A DNA stretch of 64,000 nt from a bacterium (GCA_028275345.1 JAPWUV010000008.1:124001-188000), one strand, 5' to 3'; positions 33,881 to 43,514 are shown, counted from the first letter of the stretch. Notes: generated by a model from the sequence alone, not told the origin. Program-made: numbers and translations.

Positions 33881-34867
33881 ATGGGCAAGGTAATTCCGGC
33901 CAATCTGAACAACTACCCTCGCATTGGGGACCGCCCCGAGCAGCAGAAACTTCGGCGTACGATTGCGGCCCTAGATCGGGGGGAGGCGAGTTTGGAGGAT
34001 CTGGAGCGCGTCCAGAGGGAGGTCACGCGGGAGGTGATCTTGGAGCAAGTGGAGGCCGGCATCCAACTTGTCACCGACGGGCAGATCCGTTGGGATGACC
34101 CGGTCACCTATTTCGCTCGTTCCCTCGAAGGCATCCGCATCGCCGGGCTCGTGCGCTTCTTCGACACGAATACCTACTTCCGCCAGCCGGTCGTGGAGGC
34201 GCCGGTCCGGTGGCAATGGCCAGTCTTGGTAGACGACTTCCGCTTCGCAGCGGAGGCGAGCCCCGTACCTGTGAAAGCGGTAGTGCCTGGGCCTTACACT
34301 TTGGCTCGCCTCTCTGTGGATCGCTATTACTCCGATCTACCCAAGCTCACCTCGGCCTATGCCGCGGCGGTCCGCGAGGAAATCCGAGCGCTGATGGAAG
34401 CGGGCGCCCAGGTGATCCAGATCGATGAGCCTTCCCTGGTGCGGCACCGGGATGCCGTGGAAGTGGCCCTCCCTGCGCTCGCTGGCCTTGCGGAGCTCGA
34501 GCGCTCCGATAGCGTAAGGCTCGGCCTGCTCACCTACTGGGGCACCTTGGACCAGAACCTGGACCGGGTGCTGGAGTTGCCCTTCGATTTCTTGGCGCTG
34601 GACCTAGTGGAAGGTCGCCGGGACCTGGAAGGCCTCAGTCGCTGGAAGCTGAAAGGGAAGGTCTTCGGATTGGGCTTGGTGAACGGGCGCAACACGAAAC
34701 TGGAGGATCCGGCGGAGCTGGCCGCAGCGGTGAAGAGGATCCAGGACTCGTGCGGTTTCCCGTGGGCCTATCTACAGCCGAGCTGCGGGCTGGAATTTTT
34801 GCCTCGTGATACCGCACGCCGCAAGCTCGAGATCATCGCCGAGGCGGCCAGGCTGGTCTCGGAGTGA
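33881..34867 (+). CDS. MetE N-terminal-half-like protein (stand-alone)
   Basis: This 328-aa protein is a UROD/MetE-type TIM barrel. It aligns by eye with the N-terminal, non-catalytic half of cobalamin-independent methionine synthase: NNYPRIGD at the start, AGIQLVTDGQIRW, VVPGPYTLARLS, VIQIDEPSLV, LLTYWGTLDQNLDRVLELP, ALDLVEG, LGLVNGRN and PSCGLEFLPRD. The HxC zinc-ligand pair of the catalytic half is absent, as in MetE N-domains: the place is held by LTYWG. In full-length MetE this half helps hold methyl-tetrahydrofolate and the interface. The catalytic-half gene follows after 53 bases. AAGGGAGGGAAGG precedes the ATG. It could also be a divergent core-MetE paralogue with another methyl donor. 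Confidence 0.75.
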   Translation: MGKVIPANLNNYPRIGDRPEQQKLRRTIAALDRGEASLEDLERVQREVTREVILEQVEAGIQLVTDGQIRWDDPVTYFARSLEGIRIAGLVRFFDTNTYFRQPVVEAPVRWQWPVLVDDFRFAAEASPVPVKAVVPGPYTLARLSVDRYYSDLPKLTSAYAAAVREEIRALMEAGAQVIQIDEPSLVRHRDAVEVALPALAGLAELERSDSVRLGLLTYWGTLDQNLDRVLELPFDFLALDLVEGRRDLEGLSRWKLKGKVFGLGLVNGRNTKLEDPAELAAAVKRIQDSCGFPWAYLQPSCGLEFLPRDTARRKLEIIAEAARLVSE

Positions 34868-34920
34868 GAATGGACGGAACCGGCTTCCCGAAGTCGAGGG
34901 GCAAGCGAGAGGAGGTACAA

Positions 34921-35892
34921 ATGGCCCTTTTGACGACCACCGTCGGGAGTTTCCCGAAACCGGACTACTTGGTGAAAGCTCGGGCGGCTTTTTCTCGCGG
35001 ACAGCTTGACATGGAGGAGCTGCGCGAAAAGGAGCAGCAAGCGACGCGGGAGTGCATCGCCCTGCAGGAAAGACTCGGTTTGGATATCCTCGTCGACGGG
35101 GAGATGTACCGCGGCGACATGGCCACGTATTTCGCAGAGCACCTGGATGGATTTCGGATCAGCGGGCTTGTGCGAAGCTACGGCAACCGTTACTACCGGA
35201 AACCGATCATCGTGGGGCCTGTTCGATGGCGTGGGCCCATCACAGTGGACTGGTTCCGCTTCGCCCAGTCGCTCACTCCAAAGCCGATGAAGGCGATCCT
35301 CACCGGGCCGTACACGATGATGGATTGGTCGTTCGACGAGCATTACGGGGACCGGAGGGACGCGGCCCTGGACCTGGCCAGGGCGCTGCACGAAGAAGTC
35401 GTGGCGCTGTACCAGGCCGGTGCTCGCTACATCCAGATCGACGAGCCTGCCATCTCCACCCGTCCGGAGGAGATCGAACTGGCCATCGAAACGATGCAGA
35501 TCATGACGGCGGGACTCGAGGGCTGTAAGACAATCACGCACATCTGCTACGGGGAGTTTGAGAAGATCTACCCGCAAATGCTCCGACTGGCGGTGGATCA
35601 GATCGATCTGGAGATGTCGAACAGCGGCTTCGACATGCTACAGCTTTTCCGGAGCCACCCTTTCGAGAAGGAAATCGGGCTGGGTGTGATCGACGTGCAC
35701 ACGCACGTGATCGAGGAGGTAGATACTGTGGTGGAGCGCATCGAGATGGCGCTCGAGGTCTTCCGGCCGGAGCAGGTGTACGTGGATCCCGACTGCGGGC
35801 TCAAGACACGAACCTCGGAAGAGGCTGAGGCCAAGCTGAGAGTGATGGTGGAGGCCCGGGATCGGGTCCGCAAGAAGCTGAGCCTGGCGTAG
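34921..35892 (+). CDS. metE: MetE catalytic-half-like methionine synthase
   Basis: This 323-aa protein matches the C-terminal catalytic half of MetE, starting with TTTVGSFPKPDYL. The zinc/homocysteine ligands are visible: His and Cys in THICYGEF near residue 206, a glutamate in IDLEMSNS, and the second Cys in DPDCGLKTR near residue 291. IQIDEPAI is the substrate-binding strand. It should transfer a methyl group to homocysteine. Stand-alone core MetE enzymes of archaea and some bacteria use methylcobalamin, whereas full MetE uses methyl-tetrahydrofolate. With the N-half-like gene beside it, this may be a split methyl-tetrahydrofolate enzyme. GAGAGGAGGT precedes the ATG; earlier in-frame starts lack one. 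Confidence 0.82.
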   Translation: MALLTTTVGSFPKPDYLVKARAAFSRGQLDMEELREKEQQATRECIALQERLGLDILVDGEMYRGDMATYFAEHLDGFRISGLVRSYGNRYYRKPIIVGPVRWRGPITVDWFRFAQSLTPKPMKAILTGPYTMMDWSFDEHYGDRRDAALDLARALHEEVVALYQAGARYIQIDEPAISTRPEEIELAIETMQIMTAGLEGCKTITHICYGEFEKIYPQMLRLAVDQIDLEMSNSGFDMLQLFRSHPFEKEIGLGVIDVHTHVIEEVDTVVERIEMALEVFRPEQVYVDPDCGLKTRTSEEAEAKLRVMVEARDRVRKKLSLA

Positions 35893-36187
35893 CCTGTCGG
35901 GGGAGGTCGATCCGGATGGCGACACGCGAGGATTGGCTGCTCGCTGCTCGGGTTCGTCCGGAGGGGAGCGGTTCGCCGAGGGGAGCAAGCGTCCGCGTGT
36001 TCGGTTTTCGATTTCGGATCTGAGCCATTCGGGTTGATGCCTTCTCGGGGGGACAAGGTGGCTTCGACGCGTCCATCCGGCGGGATTCCAATAGCCTGCG
36101 AAAGGAAACTCCGGGATGCCGAGAAGCATTCAATTGTCCTGCATCAGAGAGGCGGGGAGGACGCGCGAGGAGGCTTGCACGGACGCA

Positions 36188-36415
36188 ATGACGCTCTTTC
36201 AAGCGAATTCCGGCCAGAAGTTGAGCGTGGTTGATGTGCTGGGCGGACCAGGTCTGCGGAGGCGCCTTGCCCAGCTGGGAATATTGCCGGGTACCCACCT
36301 TCAAGTGGTTAGGCATGCCGCTTTTGGAGGGCCCTTGCTCGTGGACGTGGACGGTCGCGTGATTGCCATCGGGAAGGGGATAGCGGCCAAGGTACTCGTG
36401 AGGCCGGAGGAATGA
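36188..36415 (+). CDS. feoA: Ferrous iron transport protein A
   Basis: This 75-aa SH3-like FeoA has GQKLSVVDVLGGPGLRRRL, LGILPGTHLQVVRHA and the closing VAIGKGIAAKVLV pattern. It is thought to modulate FeoB at the cytoplasmic face. The frame can start at 36116, which has AAGGAAA 9 bases ahead, but the FeoA fold begins at MTLFQANSG, so 36188 is preferred. Its stop overlaps the feoB start (ATGA). Confidence 0.88.
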   Translation: MTLFQANSGQKLSVVDVLGGPGLRRRLAQLGILPGTHLQVVRHAAFGGPLLVDVDGRVIAIGKGIAAKVLVRPEE

Positions 36416-38328
36416 CCATCGCTCTGGCCGGCCAGCCGAACGCGGGGAAGAGCACAATCTTCAACCAGATTGCGGGGGTGCACGCCATCACTGCCAACTT
36501 TCCGGGTTCCACCGTCAAGTACACCCGGAGCCAAGTCCGCATTGGCCAGGAGACGTACACCTGCGTGGATCTCCCCGGGACGTACTCCCTCCAGGCTCTC
36601 GATCTGGCGGAAGCGGAGGCCCGGTCGTTCCTGCTCTCCGGCGAAGTGGACGTAATCGTCAACGTGGTCGACGCGTCCCTTTTGCACCGCAGCCTGGAGT
36701 TCACCCTGGAGCTTCTCGAGCTCGGAATCCCGATGGTGGTTTGCCTCAACATGATGGACGAGGCGGCGCGGAAAGGGATGCGGATCGACACGGAGAAACT
36801 GTCGGAGCTGCTGGGGGTTCCGGTGGTCGCCGCTGTGGCCCGCACCGGGCAGGGGATCCGAGAGCTGTTCCTGGAGACGGTTCGAGTGGGCCGAATGCGG
36901 GCTCGTCCCTCGCCTCCCAAGTACGGACGGGACGTGGAGGAAGCAGTCGAGGCTATTCGTTCCAGCCTCGAGGACAAGGGCGCGACAGATCCGCTGCCGG
37001 CCAGATTCCTGGCCATCAAGTTGCTGGAAGCGGACGAGCAAATTGGGGCCCGGATCGAGGGCTTTTCCGATGATGTGAGGCAATTGATCGCGCGGGTGCG
37101 ATCGCGCCTAGAAGCCAAGACGGGCAGGCCGGCGGAAGACCAGGTCCGGATGGAGCGCCACGGTCTCGCGACCCACATTTTCGAGCAGGTGGTGAAGGTC
37201 GCACGGCCTTTCTCGGACATTCGCCACAAGGTGGATGCCATCGTAACTCACCCTTACCTCGGGTACCTGGTCCTGGCGCTTGTGGTTTACGGGGTGTTTT
37301 GGATTGTCTTTCGGGCTGGCGGACTGGTGGAGGGATCGATCGTCGGGTGGTTCGAACGGCTTAGGGGTTGGGTCTCAGCGGCCTCAGGTCTTCCTCCTCT
37401 GATCTCCACGCTCGTCGATGGTCTCATCCAGGGCGTTTCTGGGGGACTGGGGATCGTAATTCCCTATCTCATTCCCTTTCTCCTGGCGCTATCCTTGTTG
37501 GAGGATGTGGGCTATTTGCCGCGGGCGGCGGTTCTGATGGATGCCTTTTTCCACCGGCTCGGGCTCCACGGGAAGGCCATCATCCCGTTCGTCCTCGGAT
37601 ACGGATGCAATGTGCCGGCGGTCATGAGCACTCGGATCTTGGACACGGAGCGCGACCGTGTGGTTGCGGCGGTCCTCTCCACGCTGATCCCGTGCTCCGC
37701 GCGCACCGCCATTGTCTTTGGGCTGCTTGCCTTCTTTGTGGGTCCGTGGGCGGCGGTGTTCATCTACGCGTTGAACATCGTGGTCATCGCCGTGCTCGGG
37801 CGTTTGGCCAGCTTCATCTTGCCTGCCACGAGTCCTGGACTCATCCTCGAAATTCCACCTTACCGCTGGCCTTCGTGGCGCACCTTGTGGCTCAAGTCCT
37901 GGCTTCGGATCCGGGAGTTCCTGACGTTGGCTTGGCCGCTGCTGATCGCAGGTAGTCTCGTGCTCAGCCTGATCGGCTACCTCAGGCTTCAGCCGATGCT
38001 GGACCGATTCTTCTCCCCGTTGACCGAGCTTCTTGGGCTACCGCCCGTGGTCGGCACGACGCTGGTGTTTGGGGTGTTGCGAAAGGAGCTTTCCCTCCTC
38101 ATGCTGATTCAGGCCCTCGGGACGGCTCAGTTGGACACCGTACTTTCGGGGGAGCAGATGCTCACCTTCACCGTGTTCGTCGTGTTCTACTTCCCTTGTG
38201 TGTCCACCTTCGCGGCGTTGGTGCGCGAGGTGGGAGGCCGCTGGGCTTGGCTCGCAGCGGGTCTGTCGCTTGGGCTCGCCACGGGGCTTGCAGTGGCTGT
38301 GAGGTGTCTAGCTGGGATCGTGATGTGA
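36412..38328 (+). CDS. feoB: Ferrous iron transporter FeoB
   Basis: This 638-aa protein has an N-terminal GTPase domain with G1 GQPNAGKST, G3 DLPGTYS and G4 NMMD. A helical GDI-like linker follows. The membrane part has about eight to ten helices with the Gate motifs LGYGCNVPA and LIPCSAR, which hold the cysteines linked to iron passage. It imports Fe2+ across the inner membrane. The length is shorter than the 770 aa of E. coli FeoB, as in many small FeoBs. No feoC is visible. Confidence 0.95.
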   Translation: MTIALAGQPNAGKSTIFNQIAGVHAITANFPGSTVKYTRSQVRIGQETYTCVDLPGTYSLQALDLAEAEARSFLLSGEVDVIVNVVDASLLHRSLEFTLELLELGIPMVVCLNMMDEAARKGMRIDTEKLSELLGVPVVAAVARTGQGIRELFLETVRVGRMRARPSPPKYGRDVEEAVEAIRSSLEDKGATDPLPARFLAIKLLEADEQIGARIEGFSDDVRQLIARVRSRLEAKTGRPAEDQVRMERHGLATHIFEQVVKVARPFSDIRHKVDAIVTHPYLGYLVLALVVYGVFWIVFRAGGLVEGSIVGWFERLRGWVSAASGLPPLISTLVDGLIQGVSGGLGIVIPYLIPFLLALSLLEDVGYLPRAAVLMDAFFHRLGLHGKAIIPFVLGYGCNVPAVMSTRILDTERDRVVAAVLSTLIPCSARTAIVFGLLAFFVGPWAAVFIYALNIVVIAVLGRLASFILPATSPGLILEIPPYRWPSWRTLWLKSWLRIREFLTLAWPLLIAGSLVLSLIGYLRLQPMLDRFFSPLTELLGLPPVVGTTLVFGVLRKELSLLMLIQALGTAQLDTVLSGEQMLTFTVFVVFYFPCVSTFAALVREVGGRWAWLAAGLSLGLATGLAVAVRCLAGIVM

Positions 38329-38549
38329 TGCTCCATCCGTTGCCGTCGGCTGGTTCACGCGGTCCTTCGAGAATGGCCACGGCGTGCTTTGACTCTGCGT
38401 GGGGCGGGATCCCACCGGGTTTTCCCCGCTGATCTGCAAGCCGTGGGGAAGAGGAAGGCCGTCTGCGCCGATCCAGCCGATGCCTGTAGCTGCCCCGAAC
38501 GTCGGTACAGCGGGTTTTGTGTAGCCTTGCGAGCCGGGGGGAGCGCCTG

Positions 38550-38578
38550 TTGACATTATGGGCCGATTTGGGTATATT
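38550..38578 (+). promoter_or_regulatory. Strong candidate promoter of polX
   Basis: TTGACA, a 17-base spacer and TATATT lie about 33 bases before the polX start. This is the best sigma-70-like match in the window and shows that the in-frame ATG at 38558 is not the start. Confidence 0.7.
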
Positions 38579-38611
38579 GGACCGTTTCCAGGCGTGCCGG
38601 GAGGGCCGTCG

Positions 38612-40336
38612 ATGAGCAAGAATCGTCTGATCGCCGACATGTTCGAGAGAATTGCGGATGTGTTGGAGTTCAAGTCTGAACTCCCGTTCAAGGTGAACGC
38701 CTATCGCAAGGCGGCCCGAGTGATCGGAGATCTCCAGGAAGACATTGAGCTGGTTTGGCGGGAGGGCCGACTTGACTCCATCCCTGGGATCGGCAAAGGC
38801 ATGCGGGAGAAGATCGAGGAATTCCTTTCCACCGGGCGGATGTCCAAGTACGAAGAGGTGATGCAGGGCGTCCCCGCCGGGCTCCTCGAGCTGTTGAAGA
38901 TCCAGAATCTCGGTCCGAAGACGCTTGCGCTCGCCCACCGGGAGCTGGGCGTGAACAATCTGGACGACCTCAAGAGGGTTATCGAGGATGGCAGCCTTGC
39001 CCAGCTGCCGGGCATGGGCGCGAAGAAGGTGGAGAACATTCGGAAAGGCCTGGAGCTCTTCCAGACCGCACAGGAACGGATCTCGCTCGGGGTCGCGCTC
39101 CCGATCGTCGAGGAAGTGATTTCCCTGATGAAGCAAAGGGCGGGGAATCAGCTCGGTCGCATCCACCCGGCGGGGTCTCTTCGGAGAATGCGCGAGACGG
39201 TGGGCGACATTGACATTCTGGCGGAGACGGATCAGGGCGCGGAGGTTGTGCGCACGTTTGTGTCCCTACCGATCGTCGAGCGCGTGCTGGCAGCGGGCGA
39301 CACCAAAGGCAGCGTAATCGTCCAGGGCGGAGTCCAAGTGGATCTGAGAGCCGTCCCCTCCGACTCGTACGGCTCTGCGCTCCAATACTTCACGGGCTCC
39401 AAGGCGCACAACGTGCATCTGCGGGACATTGCGAAGCGGCGCGGTCTGAAGATCAGCGAGTACGGGATCTTCGACGTGGCCCGCGATGAGAAGCTCGGGG
39501 GCCGGGACGAGGAGGAGATCTACCGCGTGCTGGGGATGGAATGGATTCCCCCAGAGCTGCGGGAGGACCGGGGCGAAATCGAAGCGGCGCTGGAAAAGAA
39601 GCTCCCGAGGCTTGTGGATCTGTCGGACCTAAAGGGCGATCTCCACGTCCACACCAGATACAGTGACGGCGCCGCGACCCTTGAACAGATGGCGGAAGCG
39701 GCCAAAAAGCTCGGATATGTCTACTTGGGCGTGTGCGATCACTCCCGCACCGCCAAGTATGCGCGTGGCCTGGAGATCGAGACCCTCCTCAAGCAGTTGG
39801 AAGAGATCGAGAAGCTGAATCGCGAACTGAATGGTTTCCGCTTGCTCTCGGGAACGGAGGTGGATATCCTGGCGGATGGCAGCCTGGACTTTCCGGACGA
39901 GGTGCTGGAAAAGCTGGACGTGGTAGTGGCTTCCATCCACAGCGGCTTCAAGCAAAACGTGAGCGAACGGATGATCCGGGCGATGGAAAACCCCCACGTC
40001 GATATCATCGGGCATCCCACGGGCCGGCTCATCTCCAAGCGGGAAGGGTATGATGTGGACGTGGACAAGATCCTGGATGCGGCCGCCAGAACTCACACGG
40101 CGCTCGAGATCAATGCCTTCTACGATCGGCTCGATCTGTCCGACCTGAATGCCCGACGGGCCGCGGAGAAGGGGATCATGCTGGCGATCAATACCGACTC
40201 GCACCACCCTGAACATCTCTGGATGATCCGTTTTGGTGTGGGGACGGCAAGAAGAGCCTGGCTTGGCCCGGAGAACGTGTTGAATTGCCTCCCGCTGGAT
40301 CAGCTTCTCCAGTGGTTGAAGGTCCACAAGCAATGA
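38612..40336 (+). CDS. polX: DNA polymerase X family protein with PHP domain
   Basis: This 574-aa protein has an N-terminal polymerase-beta-like part and a C-terminal PHP domain. The 8-kDa-like helical region (NRLIADMFERIADVLEF, IPGIGKGMREKIEEF) carries helix-hairpin-helix motifs. The nucleotidyltransferase motif is GSLRRMRETVGDIDIL. The PHP phosphoesterase part begins at LKGDLHVHTRYSDG with further metal ligands in CDHSR, TEVDIL, IHSGF and TDSHHPEHL. Bacterial PolX fills short gaps and the PHP domain gives 3'-5' exonuclease or phosphatase activity in base-excision repair. GGGAGGG lies 5 bases before the ATG. It has its own promoter and terminator-like hairpin. Confidence 0.94.
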   Translation: MSKNRLIADMFERIADVLEFKSELPFKVNAYRKAARVIGDLQEDIELVWREGRLDSIPGIGKGMREKIEEFLSTGRMSKYEEVMQGVPAGLLELLKIQNLGPKTLALAHRELGVNNLDDLKRVIEDGSLAQLPGMGAKKVENIRKGLELFQTAQERISLGVALPIVEEVISLMKQRAGNQLGRIHPAGSLRRMRETVGDIDILAETDQGAEVVRTFVSLPIVERVLAAGDTKGSVIVQGGVQVDLRAVPSDSYGSALQYFTGSKAHNVHLRDIAKRRGLKISEYGIFDVARDEKLGGRDEEEIYRVLGMEWIPPELREDRGEIEAALEKKLPRLVDLSDLKGDLHVHTRYSDGAATLEQMAEAAKKLGYVYLGVCDHSRTAKYARGLEIETLLKQLEEIEKLNRELNGFRLLSGTEVDILADGSLDFPDEVLEKLDVVVASIHSGFKQNVSERMIRAMENPHVDIIGHPTGRLISKREGYDVDVDKILDAAARTHTALEINAFYDRLDLSDLNARRAAEKGIMLAINTDSHHPEHLWMIRFGVGTARRAWLGPENVLNCLPLDQLLQWLKVHKQ

Positions 40337-40372
40337 TCCTGCCTCAGAGACATCTTGGAGTCGTGCCCGAGC

Positions 40373-40396
40373 AACCCTGCGCAAAACGCAGGGTTT
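40373..40396 (+). terminator. Hairpin after polX, likely terminator
   Basis: AACCCTGCG and CGCAGGGTT form a perfect 9-bp stem around CAAAA, 37 bases past the polX stop, followed by TTT only because one base more is unpaired. The short T run makes it a moderate terminator. Confidence 0.55.
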
Positions 40397-40421
40397 CGCA
40401 TGTAGCGGAATCGGAGGAGCA

Positions 40422-40907
40422 ATGGATCTCGTTTTCCTTTCCGTGCTCATTGGGGTGGCAATGGCGGTCGCGATCCGCGTGAGCTGGTCACGTCCCTTGT
40501 GGGTTCGGCTCATGGCCGCCATGATCGCTGCGGAAGGGGTGGGGCTAGTGATCAGCTCCGTGAGCCGCATTAGCCCCTTCTACTTCGTCAGCCGCTACCG
40601 AATGATGGGCATTTTCGCTTTCCTGGCGTCGTTCATCGCGGTCGGCTATGCCAAACCTCTGTTCTTGCCAGGTCATTCGGGATTGTACAGCGTCCGCCTT
40701 CTGCTCGGGCTGTTGCTCGGCGGTTCAGTGTATGCGGGCTACTGGCTCTTCCTGCGGGCCTCCGGACTCCTCGAGGAATTGCCGGTGAGACCGCCGCAAA
40801 TCCTCTTCGCATTTCTCGCCCTCGGTTTGCTCATCGTACTCGGCTACTCGGCAACCGCCGGGATACTTCGAACCTACTGGCCTCCACCGGCCACGGAACA
40901 GCAGTGA
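40422..40907 (+). CDS. Small integral membrane protein of unknown function
   Basis: This 161-aa protein is almost wholly hydrophobic, with about five transmembrane helices (DLVFLSVLIGVAMAVAIRV, LMAAMIAAEGVGLVI, MGIFAFLASFIAVGYA, LLLGLLLGGSVYAGYWLFL, IFAFLALGLLIVLGY-like). A positively charged loop, SRISPFYFVSRYRM, links helices 2 and 3. There are no catalytic motifs or signal peptide beyond helix 1. I recognise no family. It lies between polX and the ggt gene with a 70-base gap to the latter. Confidence 0.75.
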   Translation: MDLVFLSVLIGVAMAVAIRVSWSRPLWVRLMAAMIAAEGVGLVISSVSRISPFYFVSRYRMMGIFAFLASFIAVGYAKPLFLPGHSGLYSVRLLLGLLLGGSVYAGYWLFLRASGLLEELPVRPPQILFAFLALGLLIVLGYSATAGILRTYWPPPATEQQ

Positions 40908-40977
40908 GCAATCCGCCACACGGGTTGGGGCCCGCTCGACGCCGGGGGCAAGTTTCCGAAACGGACGGAGCGGTGGG

Positions 40978-42723
40978 ATGAGTTCAGTCTGGAACCGCAG
41001 AGCCAAGATCCGGCCGATTTACGGGACGCGGGGCGCCGTGTCCATCGGGCTCATTCTCGCCGCGCTTGTACCTCCTGAGGGGGTCTGGGCCGCCTACGGG
41101 AAACCTTACCGGGCGCGGCATGGCCTGGTTGTGAGTGCGCAACGTTTGGCGAGCGAGGCCGGGCTGGAAATCTTGCGCCAGGGCGGGAACGCGGTGGACG
41201 CCGCGGTAGCCACGGGATTTGCCCTAGCGGTGGTCTACCCTGCCGCGGGGAATCTTGGCGGCGGCGGGTTCATGCTGATTCGCTGGCCGAATGGCCGGGC
41301 GACAACGATCGACTTTCGCGAGAAGGCTCCTTTGGCAGCGCACCGCGACATGTTCGTCGATTCCTTGGGACACGTTGCACAGCACCTGAGCCGCATCGGC
41401 TACCTTGCCTCCGGAGTCCCCGGGACCGTGGCGGGGCTGTGCTACGCCCTGGAGCGCTACGGGAGCATGTCGCTTCGCCAGGTGCTCAAGCCGGCGATTC
41501 GCCTCGCAAGTCGCGGCTTCGTAGTGGATTATTGGTTCGCTCTTGAGCTCGAAGCCAACAAGGAGGGGTTCCGGAGATTCCCAGCCACGGCAGCGATCTT
41601 TCTGAAAAATGGGGTTGATCCCTACGCGGAGGGGGAACGGCTCGTCCAGCAGGACCTGGCCCGGACGCTCAGTCTGATCGCCAAGGAGGGGCCGGATGCA
41701 TTCTACCGCGGCGAGCTGGCCCGGCGGCTGGCGGCCGATTTTCGCCAGAACGGAGGCCTCATTACGGAGGCCGACCTGGCCTCCTATCAGCCAGTGGAAC
41801 GGCCTCCGGTGATCGGCCAGTACCGTGGCCTCCGCCTCATCAGCATGGGACCCCCCAGCTCGGGCGGGACCCTCCTGGCGGAGATGCTGAACGTGCTGGA
41901 GGGCTTCGATCTCAAGGATCTGGGCCACAACTCAGGTCAGTACATCCATCTCCTGGCCGAAACGATGCGGAGGGCGTTCCGCGACCGAGCGCTCTATCTT
42001 GGCGACGCCGATTTCCTCGCCGTCCCCGTGGAAAGGCTCACCTCCAAGACCTACGCCGAGTCGCTTCGCAACTCGATTTCTTGGTTCTCCGTGACTCGAT
42101 GCGAAGAACTGGGCGGCCTGGAAGTGTCGGTGCCCGAGGCCCTGGAGACCACGCACTACTGCGTGGTCGACGAGAAGCGAATGTCGGTCTCCGTCACGAC
42201 GACTTTGAATGGCTCCTACGGGAGCTACGTGGTGGTCCCGGGCACTGGATTTCTCCTGAACAACGAGATGGACGATTTTTCCCTGCGCCCGGGTGTACCC
42301 AATATGTTCGGCCTTGTGCAATCGGAGGCCAATGCCATCGCGCCAGGCAAGCGCATGCTCTCCAGCATGACCCCCACCATTGTCGAACGCGACGGGAAAC
42401 CCTGGTTGGTGGTGGGTTCTTCTGGAGGTCCCAGGATCATCAGCACCGTGCTGCAAGTGGTTCTGAATGTCGTCGACTTCGGAATGGATGTGCAGGCGGC
42501 GATCTCGGCCCCCCGGTGCCATCACCAGTGGCTTCCGGACGTGTTATACTACGAGCAGGAGATGCTCCCAGTCGAAGTTCGCGAGAGGCTGGTGTCGCTC
42601 GGCCATCGCCTCCAGAGAACGGAAGCCATTGGGCAGGCGCATGCCATTCTCGTGGATCCGTCGGATGGCGCGCTTTGGGGGGCTGCAGACCCCCGGGGGA
42701 GGGGAGCAGCCGCTGGCTACTGA
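40978..42723 (+). CDS. ggt: Gamma-glutamyltranspeptidase
   Basis: This 581-aa secreted Ntn-hydrolase is made as a precursor that cleaves itself. An N-terminal signal (VSIGLILAALVPPEGVWA) precedes the mature chain. Family sequences include ASEAGLEILRQGGNAVDAAVATG, NLGGGGFML, DFREKAPLAA and GPPSSGGTLLAEML. The nucleophilic threonine of the small subunit is in ETTHYCVVD near residue 395, and the glycine-rich oxyanion region is SSGGPRIIS. It hydrolyses gamma-glutamyl bonds such as those of glutathione in the periplasm. Confidence 0.93.
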   Translation: MSSVWNRRAKIRPIYGTRGAVSIGLILAALVPPEGVWAAYGKPYRARHGLVVSAQRLASEAGLEILRQGGNAVDAAVATGFALAVVYPAAGNLGGGGFMLIRWPNGRATTIDFREKAPLAAHRDMFVDSLGHVAQHLSRIGYLASGVPGTVAGLCYALERYGSMSLRQVLKPAIRLASRGFVVDYWFALELEANKEGFRRFPATAAIFLKNGVDPYAEGERLVQQDLARTLSLIAKEGPDAFYRGELARRLAADFRQNGGLITEADLASYQPVERPPVIGQYRGLRLISMGPPSSGGTLLAEMLNVLEGFDLKDLGHNSGQYIHLLAETMRRAFRDRALYLGDADFLAVPVERLTSKTYAESLRNSISWFSVTRCEELGGLEVSVPEALETTHYCVVDEKRMSVSVTTTLNGSYGSYVVVPGTGFLLNNEMDDFSLRPGVPNMFGLVQSEANAIAPGKRMLSSMTPTIVERDGKPWLVVGSSGGPRIISTVLQVVLNVVDFGMDVQAAISAPRCHHQWLPDVLYYEQEMLPVEVRERLVSLGHRLQRTEAIGQAHAILVDPSDGALWGAADPRGRGAAAGY

Positions 42724-42781
42724 GGGATGGGTTCGGAGGCGATGTTTCACGAGGTTCCGGCCTCCAAGATCCTGTTGAAGC

Positions 42782-43513
42782 GTGAGGCGAAAGGTGGCCG
42801 TTCCGGCTTTTCGTTTTCGAAGGCCGGCCGTGCTCCGAAGATACCTAGAGACGACGGCTTCGGCTCGATTCGCGGCGTATTCCGCGGTGTTCCTTCTTCT
42901 GCTGTACGAAGCCTGCGTCCGCGTGGGGCGAGAGGGCGGGGAGTACGCCCGCAACGCCATTGACCTCTGGTTGCGGGCCAGACTCCCGGGGCCGGCGGGT
43001 GAGACGGGGTTACTCCTTGCAGGGCTGGCCCTTCTGGCAGGATGGGCATGGCCCGAAAGGGGCAGACGCTACCGCTTCCGGGGATGGTGGATTGCCGCGT
43101 TCACCGGGGAGTGCGCGCTTTGGGCGCTTCTCTGCGTCGGGGCAATGTGGATCCTTCGTTTCCTGGAACCGGGCGCCTTGGCCTCGAAGTTGGCGAGCAG
43201 GATTGGCTTGGCTGCGGGGGCCGGTGTGTTCGAGGAAGTCACGTTCCGGTTGGCTCTGGCGGGCGGTCTTTACGAATTGCTGGGTCGGACAGGACTGTCG
43301 GCGCTCCCGACGGCGCTGCTTTCCGTCTGCACGTCGGCCTTCGCCTTCGCTCTCTCCCATGTATTCGGAGGCTTGGCCCAGCCTCTCAGCGGAGCGGGGC
43401 TGCTCCAGCTGAGCGTGCTGGGACTCATTCTGGGGTTTCTTTTCCTCTGGCGCGGATTGGCGGCAGCCATGTTCGTCCATGCGTTCTACGATGTCTTTGT
43501 ATTGACGCTGTAG
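42782..43513 (+). CDS. CPBP-family intramembrane metalloprotease
   Basis: This 243-aa membrane protein has six to eight hydrophobic helices. The CPBP (Abi/CAAX) motifs are visible: EExxxR in [12 protein letters not shown] near residue 150, the histidine of FALSHVFGG, and HAFYDVF near the C-terminus. These form a Glu/His metal-dependent active site inside the membrane. Family members process prenylated or other membrane-bound substrates or give immunity functions; the substrate here is unknown. The GTG start at 42782 is uncertain (GTG 42794 is an alternative). It sits 59 bases after ggt and 1 base before the Nudix gene. Confidence 0.82.
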   Translation: MRRKVAVPAFRFRRPAVLRRYLETTASARFAAYSAVFLLLLYEACVRVGREGGEYARNAIDLWLRARLPGPAGETGLLLAGLALLAGWAWPERGRRYRFRGWWIAAFTGECALWALLCVGAMWILRFLEPGALASKLASRIGLAAGAGVFEEVTFRLALAGGLYELLGRTGLSALPTALLSVCTSAFAFALSHVFGGLAQPLSGAGLLQLSVLGLILGFLFLWRGLAAAMFVHAFYDVFVLTL

Positions 43514-43514
43514 C

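Noticed and set aside
36116-36187. 24-residue N-terminal extension of FeoA
   Set aside because: FeoA proteins normally begin at the MTL segment; the extension has no FeoA similarity, though the upstream site is not excluded.
38558-38611. Earlier ATG for polX
   Set aside because: It falls inside the TTGACA-17-TATATT promoter and lacks a ribosome binding site; ATG 38612 has GGGAGGG.
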